64,000 nt of DNA from Linyphia triangularis (lineage: Eukaryota; Arthropoda; Arachnida; Araneae; Linyphiidae). Below, in pieces: positions 30,972 through 41,103 of the stretch. The notes beneath the pieces were generated by a model. It saw only the letters and a list, made by a program, of their open reading frames with translations, was not told the DNA's origin and made no database searches. Position 1 is the first letter of the stretch, and every line of letters starts with the position of its first letter. A program made the position numbers and the translations under genes. The stretch covers positions 47,440,059 through 47,504,058 of the forward strand of contig OZ021732.1 of NCBI GenBank assembly GCA_963978545.1, written 5' to 3'.

Positions 30972-31736
30972 GTAGGTTTCTATAACAGATCCACAAACAG
31001 ACAGACACACAGCTTGTTTTATTATTAAAGATTTTAAATTTGTTTATTTTTTTCAGATAGAAATGAATGGGATTCCCTTTAGTTTTCCTCAAGAATATTC
31101 CAGAAACTTCTTGTCAGATGCAGCAAATAAATGAAGAAATATTTGTAGTATATATTTAAAATCATGTTTAAATTATATTCTTTGTATAAAATGAAAAAGC
31201 AACTCATTTGTGTTTGTTTACTTCAAAATAAAGAATTATCTAAAAAAGAATTATCAGTAAAAATGCATTTTTAGTTGTATATGTTTCTAATAATAAAACT
31301 ATAAGTAGCTTGGATTAACCCTTTAAAACAAATTTTAATGCAATTTAAATTGTCTAACGCAACCTACTAAGATCTCAATGCATTTTTTTAATAATATATA
31401 CATAATTTTTTATTGAATTTTGAATCTTTATTTTTTTTTAAATTCTTTACAAAAAAAAGTAAATTATGTTTATTATTCTAGTAAGTTCTACCTAGCAAAT
31501 AAATTAAAATTTATCAATAAATTGGGTTATGATTGATACCATTAAAGGCAAATTGTAATTAAATTCCTATAGAATAAATATTAATTTTTCATTAGCCACT
31601 AAATTTAAAGCATTTTACGACAATATTGGAACTCTCCCAATTAAGTGTTTCTTTTTGAACACAAAAGATAAATGATACTTTATAAAGGAAAGTTTTTGCA
31701 ACCTTTCCTATATCTACAGGGTGGGAACCTCAGAGT

Positions 31737-31934
31737 GAAAAGGTTTACACACCCTTTACAGTGAAAACCTTTTGGCAAGCCTATTATGAAAAGGCTTATA
31801 CAACCCTTACGGCAAAAACCGTGTGGCAGGCTTATCACGAAAAGGTTTACACACCCTTTACGGCGAAAACCTTGTGACAAGCTCATCCCGAAAAGGTTTA
31901 CATACCCTTTACGGCGAAAGCCTTGTGGCAAAGG
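31737..31934 (+). repeat. Right subterminal 51-bp tandem repeat, copy C
   Basis: Four-unit 51-base array about 155 bases inside the right terminus of copy C, with unit order and variant second unit as in copies A and D. Unit order is therefore older than the amplification of the element. Confidence 0.88.
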
Positions 31935-32088
31935 GGGTCATGAAATGGTTACCAAAAGCTTGACGTCTGGAGACTAGGACCCTTTCTTCAAGGTTTTATG
32001 ATGGTTACTCCCTTGTCATCTGAACCTTACTCCCTTTTCGCTTGAGAGGTTTAGACAAGGGTTTTAAAAGGATAAAATGCTATCTGGG

Positions 32089-33420
32089 TAAGTTCTAGTT
32101 TGGTGTTTTTTGTCAGTTGCAGCAAGATAAAGTTTGATTTTTGATCAATCAGAGATAATGAAAATAATTCTTGAATTTCAACCTACAATATATTTCTTCT
32201 TATAAGAACTATATGGGTTCTGTGTAAAATCATTCAACATATATTCATAATTGTAAGTTTTGATAAACCAATCTGTAGTTTTGTCATAGCAATCATGCCT
32301 AAAGCTAAACAGGTGCTCATAGTAAATTATTTTTAATGACAAAAGTTATATACTTTTCTCATGCTTTGTTTCTACTAAAAATATGCCAAGGATTTTCATT
32401 AAGAGTTACTCAAATGTAAAACTTTGTTTATAACCACACCCATAATCAATGCTTCTAAATCTTTGACTAGTTAGTGGCATTACATAGACACCACTACTTC
32501 CAATAGATTTCATGTTCTATCAGGGAGATTGTGATTTATGGGTTTAAATGAAAAAAAAAAAAAAAAAAAATCTGCCTATGAATTTACATTCCAATTTCAA
32601 GAAATGTCACTTGGCTAAATTTTTTTCACCTAACTGAGTTACTAAAAAATGTATTTTTATTCGCCAGTAAACATAGAAAACTGAGCAATAAAGTTTAAAA
32701 TTTATTAAAACTCTTTCTAAACCATACTGAAATTTATTTATATTTACTTGCTGATAAAAAAAATGGCCTGTTCTGTACTGCATTGAACTTTGTATTGCTT
32801 GCAATATCTGCTGACTGGAACCTCCAATTCATTTCAATTAAGCGGGCACTTAACATTAATATAAGACAGACAGATCCAGGATGGGGTTGGTGTCCTTGCA
32901 TCAAGTGCTGTATGGGGCCGAATTCATCCTACTTTCAATTTCAACTACCTAATCAATCCCAACCTATTTTTTTAGATTGGCAATATACAAGTTCCATGTC
33001 TCTTTTTCTGGTGGAACCAGACAAAATGGCAAATGAAAGACACAAAACGAGTTTTATTATTATATTTTTTATCATGGACAAAAATCGTAATGAAATGCAA
33101 GATGATTTTGAAACTGATTCTGAAAACACTTTTTTGTATTTATAATCCAAATAAAACTAATGATTGCAATGAAATTTTACATTAAAATAAAACATATAAA
33201 ACGTGACGTCAACAGTTTTTTAATCATATTGACTTCAACAAAAATCTGTCTTCCTGATCAAATTAAAGACAACTCAACTTATCTAATCTTGAAGAAAATA
33301 AAAATAAACAAGCGTAAACGTATTTGTTCTTCATTGCCTTCAATATTCGTTTCTGTCATATCATATTCGGTTTTTAACTCCAGTTGTTGATTACATTGTA
33401 AGAATTTTATTTACCGAAAA
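32089..33420. other. Intergenic, single-copy
   Basis: AT-rich sequence right of copy C, starting with the TA duplication. An A-run lies near 32551-32570. A 120-codon open frame at 32783-33145 shows no recognisable domain and lacks obvious signal or membrane structure, so I do not call it a gene. Confidence 0.5.
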
Positions 33421-33565
33421 GAAAACGAAGAGCTGTCAACATATATTTTTGTTTCATTAGTTTGAGAAATTTACGGTCTTGTATTTCCATGGTCGAGAAA
33501 AAAAGCATCACGGCGCGATGTCTTTTGATTTGTGCAAGTTTAAAATAACTATTCGTAAGAAAATA

Positions 33566-33829
33566 ATGAGTCGTATCTTCATATTAGCTGTCATTTTTTT
33601 CTCTTTGACTGCCGTTATACTCATGAAAACTGCACTTCAGCGTTACCATGAAGTACGCAAATATTTCCGACTTCAAGAATACGCGTCAGAAGTCCGGGAT
33701 ATTTCTGAATCTCTTAAAACCTTGGAAGCAAACTCTCTAACTTTGGAGAACGAAGTACAGCAGCTGAAGAAAATTGCTCAAGAAGCATTAAATCAGTTTA
33801 ATTCTAGTTTGGTGACACCGCTAACTTAG
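33566..33829 (+). CDS. Small single-pass membrane protein with coiled coil (unknown)
   Basis: Not recognised as a named family. The chosen start gives 87 residues. Residues about 4-20 (from IFILAVIFFSLTAVIL) form a hydrophobic membrane anchor, immediately followed by a basic stretch (QRYHEVRKYF). Residues about 30-75 then form a charged, heptad-like amphipathic helix rich in E, L, K and S, compatible with a coiled coil. The layout resembles small mitochondrial or ER membrane assembly factors, but that is only a resemblance. The open frame extends 29 codons upstream to 33479; I prefer the later ATG because it places the hydrophobic segment at the N terminus. AATAAA at 34123-34128 could end the transcript. 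No introns are needed. Codon use looks more gene-like than surrounding DNA. It could still be a chance frame. Confidence 0.5.
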   Translation: MSRIFILAVIFFSLTAVILMKTALQRYHEVRKYFRLQEYASEVRDISESLKTLEANSLTLENEVQQLKKIAQEALNQFNSSLVTPLT

Positions 33830-34122
33830 CCGACTTTAGGTCATAAGATCTCTTCGCAAAATGTGATAGTAGACTATTGCTACATTTATACTTTGAAAAC
33901 TTATGACTAAAAACTGCAGCACGACTTTCAAGTGACAAATGTGTTGAATTTCTTCAATATTTATAAATTTGTTGTGGTGATATGCAAGCCATTTAAAGAT
34001 GCAAATTGTTGTTTTTGGATGTTTTTTTTTTCTACAAAATTGAATTTTGGATTGGGTATTGCATGTTTTCTTGATAACTTTTTCAGTATTAAATTGTGTC
34101 TAACAATGAATGTTTAGTTGAT

Positions 34123-34128
34123 AATAAA
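34123..34128 (+). promoter_or_regulatory. Candidate poly(A) signal for the 33566 ORF
   Basis: AATAAA about 295 bases after the stop codon, followed by a T-rich TATATTTTTGTTCC stretch. In such AT-rich DNA the hexamer also occurs by chance. Confidence 0.35.
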
Positions 34129-34144
34129 TATATTTTTGTTCCTT

Positions 34145-36749
34145 ACATATTTGTAAAGACATTCTTAATTTCTTAGAATAATGTCCAGAAAAAATAACTC
34201 TTAACAGTTATTCATTTAAATTTTTATGCATGCATATACACTCTTTTTTTTTTAGTTTCCCAAAACTTTCTTTTTTTCTCCAAGAAACTCTTTATTGAGT
34301 TGAAATTGTGTTGACCCTAGTATCTAATCATTTAATTGTGAATACTAGATGCTTTTAGTACCTTAAAATTTATTTTCTTTATTTTTTATGACATCTTGAC
34401 ATTCTCTATGTGCCAAAAAGGTTTATTTTTTTCGAATTTATCTTTTTGCTTTGTTCATGGTCTCAAGTGCTTTAAATTATTTGGTACACTTCTATTAGAC
34501 GGGTACCATATAAAAACCACCAAATTGCAGCAATAGCTCATCATAACTAACAACCTTCAAATCATTTATAATTCCTATAATAAACTGTTAGCATAGGGTT
34601 TCTGTAGCAACCCTATAACCGTAAAAAATTTAGGGATGGTGATATTTTTACGCATCATTTAAACATGTAAACATTTAGGCTTGGCGACAACTGTACCAAT
34701 TGGTACCCTAACGGAAGAGTACCATTTATTTTAAGTATGTATGATGCTTTTCTTTCAAATATTGACTAGGAACTGATTTCTGTTGATTTAGTTATATAAT
34801 CGGGATTATTATTTTATTTCTTTATTGCCTACATTACTTTAGCCTTTTGGTTGCAAAGTAAATTGGGTAGCCAATGTGACAAGATTTCATGCTAAACATT
34901 ATTCTTAACTGTCCTATTCATAAATTCTTTTAAAGAGATAATGTTTTTCAAGAGCATTTCTAAGTCTTGCAACTTTATTTTGGAGTATTAAAAAAAATGC
35001 TTCTCGCTATCTAGACTTATATTAAAGTTAAATGATTTGTCCATTATTATTTTACTGAGAGTTATTTTTGTTGTATTTTACAAATTTTGATTCACATTGC
35101 TGTAGTATTTTATTAAATTTTTTTAATTAAGTGTTTATAATATACTACAGGTCAAAACTAGTTTATCTTAAAATTAACCCAAATCAAAATTGTCCTGAAG
35201 ACAAAACTCAATTGTCTTGCAAATAGCGATTAAATCTAGAACGAAGTTGAGATTTTCCTTTACTTTGTTATAAGTGGTGATTCCAAACTCGGCTTGAATA
35301 ATAGGAGTTACATACAGTTATAATATTTGTTGTTCATTATATAGCATCAGAAAATAATTAAGTTTAAATTATATTTAAATGACTTGAACCCATATTTAAA
35401 AAAAAAAAAAAGTTTATTCTACTTATTAAGAATTTGTTTTTGAATAAGTATTTTGAGATAGGATTCAAAATGAATATTAAGTACTAAGAGCTTAACATAG
35501 AAGTTTTACTAGTCAAACTCGGAATGTTATATATATCCTAGAAAAATTGATCTGTAATTATGTACTTATTATTTCTGTTCAAGTATTTTTTAAATATTAT
35601 ATTTAAAATTTACTGAAGAATCGAGAAAATGTGGATAGTAGTGATGAGTGGTAGTTTTTTGATTAAAAATTTTAAACAGAATTTTATAATTATTATAGAA
35701 TTGGCTCAATTGTTTACATCCTCAATGTATATTAATATTTTTTCTTTTGTATGAAGTAAATTTTAAAAGAATTTATTTTGAATACTGATTCAAAAGTAGT
35801 ACTAGTATATTCCATCCAACATAACAAGAACATGCATTAAAATATATTGCTTCAAAATATCACAAAAGTAACATAATTGTGCCAATTTAAAAAACTAATT
35901 TAAGAAAGAGTTTGCAAATTGTAAAAAATATATTAGAATTGTATATAATCTACATTTTTTACACTAAAATCTGTGTACTTGCAATAATTGTATTAATTTC
36001 TAAAGAATCATTTATCTTGCACATAGACTGTATTTTACACAAATAATTATTTTTTAGTTGTATTTTTTAACTTAAAATCTTGTACTTCAGACTAATCGAT
36101 TAGTTTACTATTTCTTAAGTTTTTTAATGGTTAATGTTTTGATTTGAAAATATGTGGCTGGCTTCGTATTACAAAGCATAAATCAGAAAGAAAACCTGTC
36201 CTTTTAAATTCATGTGTTCTCTAAAAATATTTATTGCCTTTTTTCTTTAATCAGAATATATTCTTGTCTTCCAAACTGGGTAATTTCTCACTGCAAATAT
36301 GTAGGTTGGTTGTATGGATTTTAATGGCACAAGAGCCAAGATAATGCAAATAAATAACTTTTTTTATCAAGTTGGCCTTTACCCATTTTGCTCAAAACTA
36401 AATGAATCCAGTTAAAATGAACAAATATTAAAAAAAATGTATAGTTAATGTCCTTATTTTACCGTAGTATTAAAAAAAAGTTTGCAAGTTTCAATTTAAT
36501 ATCAAAACGGGTGTGTTTTTATTTTGTGCTTTCTAATACTATTAGGGATTTTATTAATTTTGTTCTATAAGCTATCAATTTAGTTCTTTGAAGAATTGTC
36601 TTCTCATATTTATATGTATAGAAAATTATTCAAAATGATAAACATTAATTTAAATTAATTTAAAAGATCACTTCTAGTTACTTCTGTGTCAGATATTATT
36701 CTTTCATTTTCAAAACAAATTACCTAGTTAGTTTTACCTTGGTACACTA
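34145..36749. other. Intergenic, AT-rich
   Basis: I see no gene here. A weak inverted pair GGGTACCA/TGGTACCCT bounds 34501-34709 and may be a decayed MITE. The rest is AT-rich with short homopolymer runs. Confidence 0.45.
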
Positions 36750-36751
36750 TA

Positions 36752-37366
36752 GACTGAGAGGTGACTGCAAGTTTAGGAACTTCATTGAACATCATTCTGA
36801 ATTTTTTGCAGAATATAGAAAAAAGTTAGTAGATTACGAATCCACTGGACTACTGTGGCGAAAATGGCCAAAACTTGTCAAAAATCAACTTTAAATGAGT
36901 TGTACTAAATCCGTTTTAAAAAGGGCTATAATTTTCCAAAAAATGAATACTCTTTTTCGTCTGGTAATCCACTGCATTTTAATTTTCAATGAGTAAGGGC
37001 GCAGAAGATTTCTGATCTCAGGCTTGGAAAACTTGCATTTTTTAAAAGTGAGCCAAATTGGCAGTATCAATTACATCATCAGTGATGTAATATTTATTGC
37101 CAACTGTCGACAGATATCTGAATTGACTGCAACCTTCTTAATTGAAAATTAACGAGCGATGGGTTAACAAAGAAAAAAGAGCAAGTGATGGCATATTTGG
37201 CAATCAGACTCACTTCAACTTGTTCAAAGTCGATTTTTGACCAGTTTCGGCCATTTTTGCCAAGGCAGACCAGTAGATTCATAATCTACAAATTCTTCTC
37301 CACATTCTGTAAAAAATTCATAATGATGTTTAATGGGGTACCTAAACTTTGAGTCGCCTCTCGGAC
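36752..37366. mobile_element. Long fold-back MITE, copy 1
   Basis: It starts GACTGAGAGGTGACTGCAAG and ends in the inverted counterpart GAGTCGCCTCTCGGAC, flanked by TA (36750-36751 and 37367-37368). The terminal ~200 bases of each side are mutually complementary, for example AAAATGGCCAAAACTTGTCA against the complement near 37240, so most of the 615 bases can fold into one hairpin. A homologous copy lies at 54696-55345. No coding capacity is seen. TA flanks suggest a Tc1/mariner-type mobiliser (inference). Confidence 0.82.
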
Positions 37367-37368
37367 TA

Positions 37369-38590
37369 CTAGTACAGAAAACTTATGGGTTGTACCAATG
37401 AATTCTGATTACTATATATCTAAAACAAATCAGTCACAGCTATTTGTTTGATCTCTCTGGCGTAAGGATAATTTTGTGAACTTTAGTGTTTTAGTTATTA
37501 TTATCTGCTTTATGAATGAAATAACTTCTTAAATAGTTAAACAGCAATTTTTTATAATGTATATCATATAGTTAAAAAAAATTAATATTTACCTAAAAAT
37601 GTGTATTCTAGAGTTTTAGGATTGTTGTACTGAATTTTATAAATTTTATTGTGTTCTGTTATACATATATTTCACTTATATGCCAAAATATCATGTAATG
37701 TTTAGCTTTACCTAATTCTTATATTCGGGTTGTTTTATGTTTTGCTTTTTTTAGAAAAACCATATGGCTTTTTCACAAATACCTTTGTATGTATTTATAA
37801 ATTGTTTTGAGAATAAGTATTTTCTTTATATATTAAGTAAATTGGTTGTTTTATACTTTTTATCTAAAATAAGTGTCAAATGTATGAAACCTTGGAATCA
37901 CAATAAAAGAAATAATAATTTTTCTTTAAATTATTCTAAACATAGAAAATTTAAAGTTTTTTTTTTTTTTAATATAATTACAAACAGATAAATAATTGTT
38001 GCTCAAGCAGTGAACAAAGTGTTCACTGCTTAAACAACAATTATATGTATGTTTGTAAATATTAAAACAAAAAACTTTACATTTTCTACACATAAAATAA
38101 TTTTTAAAAAAATTGTTTCTTTTATTGTCATCCAAGCATACCAATACCAAGTACCATCAAAACCAAAAATTAAAAAAAAATATAATTATTTAATCCCTAT
38201 TAAAAATTAAAGACTAATATTTTCCATTTTGCTATTCTTATTTATTCTTCGATTCTTATCTTGTTAATAAGCTGTTAAATTTTGCCTTGTCTACTCACTA
38301 ATTTTAAATGTTAATAAGGTTTGATATTTTATAAGAAAATTTAAATAGTAATACTTTATGAAATTTCAGCAGATTACCTAGGTTAATGAAATGTTAAATT
38401 TTATAAACCTTTCAATATGCATCACAGTGCCACTTTGAGATACATCTTTCATAATGTTAAATTATCTTTTGTATAAATTGTTGAAATATTTTATTTATCT
38501 TGTTAATTTCTTTTTCCCATATTCATACTAACTAAATGATAGATATTTATGCCCTCATGTACTTTGAAAAAATATTTTTACATTCCATTT
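37369..38590. other. Intergenic, AT-rich
   Basis: Apart from the hairpin at 37891-38136 I see only AT-rich sequence and chance open frames. Confidence 0.5.
37891..38136. repeat. Long near-perfect inverted repeat (hairpin)
   Basis: The arms at about 37891-38016 and 38020-38136 are complementary with a 3-base loop (AAG at 38017-38019). The innermost stem GCAGTGAACA/TGTTCACTGC is perfect, and pairing continues outward through AATTGTTG, TTTACAAAC-type and CAATAAAAGAAA blocks to CTTGGA/TCCAAG. Short indels break the outer stem. It may be a small fold-back element or a hairpin RNA source; I cannot tell which. No target duplication is evident. Confidence 0.75.
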
Positions 38591-38593
38591 TCT

Positions 38594-38599
38594 TTTATT
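38594..38599 (-). promoter_or_regulatory. Candidate poly(A) signal for the 38724 minus-strand gene
   Basis: TTTATT on the plus strand is AATAAA on the minus strand, about 125 bases after the stop codon. Confidence 0.35.
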
Positions 38600-38723
38600 T
38601 GTATGTAATAAATTTGTTACAATTGGTGCTTCATTCATTTGTTCATTTTTAATCTTTTGGTGTTTTATGCTATAGTATCAATGATTATTCAATAGTATTG
38701 ATACAAATAATTTGTAGACAAAG

Positions 38724-39490
38724 CTATGCTGCAGAAGTAGAAGAATTTGTGGAACTGCATTGACAAACCACTTTCGATTTCTTTTTCTGTTTACTTGTAC
38801 GACTCCATCTACAAGAACTACTTTCCTCAGAAATATGCTTGACAATCTTTGGAAAATAGAACATTCCTGAATCATGTTGATTAGATGCCAACCATGTGTC
38901 TACTTTGAAGTCACTTTTCTGTTTAGGTTTTCTTTTGCACTTCACAGACTGCACTAAGGAAACACAGCAAATTATAATACTGCATGTCAATAAGATAGAA
39001 CTGCCAATTAATATAAGAACTTTCTTCCAATTAAACAAGTACTGATAACTATCTCTGTCAGTTGTAAAATACTTTTTTGGTTCTCTTGATGAACTTGTTT
39101 CTCTTTTGCTGGCATTTACAATTTTTTTGCTCAATATCGTGCGTTTTGGTGTTATGTAAATTTTTGGACTAGCTCTTTTCTTATTTTTGTTGTATTCAAA
39201 ATTTAAAATTTTTTTCTTGGACTCTTTTTTGCTTTTTAGTCTATCAGTTTGGGATTTGAATTTTGCTTTCATGAGGTTGGATTTCATTATAAACTTTGAC
39301 TTTCTTTTCTGCAAACAGTAGTGACTTCTATGTTTTAATGCTTGTTTCATCTTACTGCTTTGACCTTTCCTTTGTTCCTGAACTGATTCTGGCTTTTGGG
39401 CATTAGACTTATTGCTGAGTGACTTGCTTGAAAAATTAATATTGTTGCTTAAAATTTCATTTGCATAAGTGCCCTTGTGAACTTTTTCAT
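38724..39490 (-). CDS. Terminal exon of a basic, single-pass membrane protein (unknown)
   Basis: Not recognised. Read on the minus strand, the frame is open from a splice-acceptor-like TTTATTTCTAG just above 39490 to a stop at 38724, about 255 codons. It therefore looks like a 3' exon entered in phase 1 rather than a gene starting at the internal ATG at 39350. The first ~170 residues are very rich in K, S, N and Q with KSKK-type clusters. A hydrophobic segment follows (VLILIGSSILLTCSIIICC), then a basic C-terminal tail with a Ser-rich SEESSSCRW motif and a final cluster of S, T, C and A. A minus-strand AATAAA lies at 38594-38599. Upstream exons are probably between 39490 and 40900, divergent from the KDEL receptor, but I could not identify them. 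Confidence 0.45.
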
Positions 39491-39785
39491 CTAGAAATAA
39501 ACCAATACTTAAAGATTATTATCATAATTTTGTGTGTAGGAATATATTCTTATATAACACAATGGTTAAAAAAGTTACCTAAGCAGCTGGGTCACCTGTG
39601 TGATATGTCACATAGTTACTATATATTTTTATATCAAGGTAAAAAATATTGTCAGCATGATTAAGTGTAAATTAGTTTTAACATCCTGAGTATTGATATA
39701 CATTGCTTTAATATTTTCTGAAACATTCAAGTATTTACGTCTGAGCATTTTTATTTTCAATTTTCCATTTGTTAACATAGGATAA

Positions 39786-39950
39786 TGGAAGTATAGTTTT
39801 CGGTCCAAATTTTTTTTTTTTATCTGCATTTCTTTACGTTTTGGAACAATCTCACTTCAAAAAAGTGGTCTAGAAAAAATATATATCTATGTTACATTGG
39901 TAGCATAACTGACTTACGATGTTCTAATTTGGTGTACAGTATGCAAAAAA
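39786..39950. repeat. Dispersed repeat, copy 1 (pairs with 53450-53640)
   Basis: It shares TTTTGGAA-AAT-TCA-TTCAAAAAAGTGGT, AGCATAACT and ACGATGTTCTAATT-GGT blocks in the same order with 53450-53640. The divergence is large, so this is an old interspersed family. Confidence 0.6.
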
Positions 39951-40900
39951 AAAAGAAGAAAGAAATCCAAACGATGGCTATCATGAGGGGTCATCTACAT
40001 ATTAGAATTAAACCAAACTTTAAAAAGTTCAATGGCAACCCCATAATATTAAACCATATTTAGATTAAGAACCAAAAAAAAAACCAGTCTAAATATCAAA
40101 TTTTATAATTTTCCAATGAGTGTTTAGTAAATTAAATGAGCTCAAAAAATTGACAAATTGTAGCTTGTAGGTGTATGTGAATGTTAAAATATACTTATAT
40201 TTGAAATCAATTTCACAAGAACATATGAAAATTAAGGTTAATTTCAACGAGTATTCGATATGAAGTAAAATATGTTTAATGATCAACATTCCGTACTCAA
40301 AGATGATTGGTTGGAAAAGAATCAGCTGACATGCTTTGTGACGTAACGTCCGGTAGGAAAGGCTCATAAGAAAAGCGGGAAAAAAATATTCATAAAGTGA
40401 AATAATTGTTACCAGATCATTTTGACAAAAACAATGTTTGGAAAATATACATGATCATTTTAATCTACATGTACTCAAGACCTCAAGAGTGCAATTCAAA
40501 ATAACTATTTTGATTTTAACAAACTATACCAAAACGTAAATATAAGGTACACATATTTTAAATGAGTTTCTCCTCGTATAACTTACTTAAATTTGGAGGA
40601 TTCCCTGCAATTTGGATTAAGATGGATGAAAATTGAAAGAGAACTGATAAAAAAACTATCACCATGTAATGAGTAAAAAATAGTTGTTGGGAAAGTAGTG
40701 TTGCTCAGAAAAATGTTTCGCTGTAGTTTAATTTAATTACTAGTTGAATAAAATATAAAAAAAGTAGGAGAATAAAGAAAAGGGAGGAATTGTGCTTAAA
40801 AGAAAATAATGAAATAGTTTTTGTTTCTCTTTAATGCCTGATGCCATCCTATCATCACAATAAAAATAATAATACAGCAAAAAGAAACAACATACCCAGA
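39951..40900. other. Intergenic between divergent genes
   Basis: Probably holds the 5' part of the minus-strand gene. A minus-strand ATG near 40366 heads a 92-codon frame next to a CRE-like TGACGTAACG (40340-40349). The frame has no recognisable domain and I found no convincing donor site. Confidence 0.35.
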
Positions 40901-40939
40901 ATGCTTGTTTATGTCTCGGCGAAATCGGTTTATGTCAAG

Positions 40940-40947
40940 CCACGTCA
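40940..40947 (-). promoter_or_regulatory. UPRE-like ATF6/XBP1 site upstream of KDEL receptor
   Basis: CCACGTCA on the plus strand is TGACGTGG on the minus strand, matching the unfolded-protein-response element TGACGTG(G/A). It lies 66 bases before the start codon, where a 5' UTR or core promoter should be. KDEL receptors are known to respond to ER stress in several animals. No CCAAT at the ERSE spacing is present. Confidence 0.55.
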
Positions 40948-41012
40948 CGGTAGTGGATGCCAGCTCTTCACGCCGACTTGATTGCTGGTTAATTCATTAT
41001 TTGTGAAACAAA

Positions 41013-41103
41013 ATGAATGTTTTTCGATTAGCGGGAGATTTGTCCCATCTTCTTGCAATTATAATTTTACTCCTCAAGATATGGAAAACGAGGTCATGCG
41101 CAG
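41013..41103 (+). CDS. KdelR: KDEL receptor exon 1
   Basis: Encodes residues 1-30 plus the first base of Gly31: N terminus and helix 1, ending KTRSCA. The donor is GCAG|GTAATT. The ATG context is AAACAAAATGA, and the start agrees with the conserved N terminus of the family. Confidence 0.95.

Noticed and set aside
32783..33145. 120-codon frame
   Set aside because: No domain, signal or splice context; an opposite-strand frame of similar quality overlaps it.
34501..34709. Possible MITE bounded by GGGTACCA/TGGTACCCT
   Set aside because: Inverted match of about 9 bases only, with no target duplication or second copy; could be chance.
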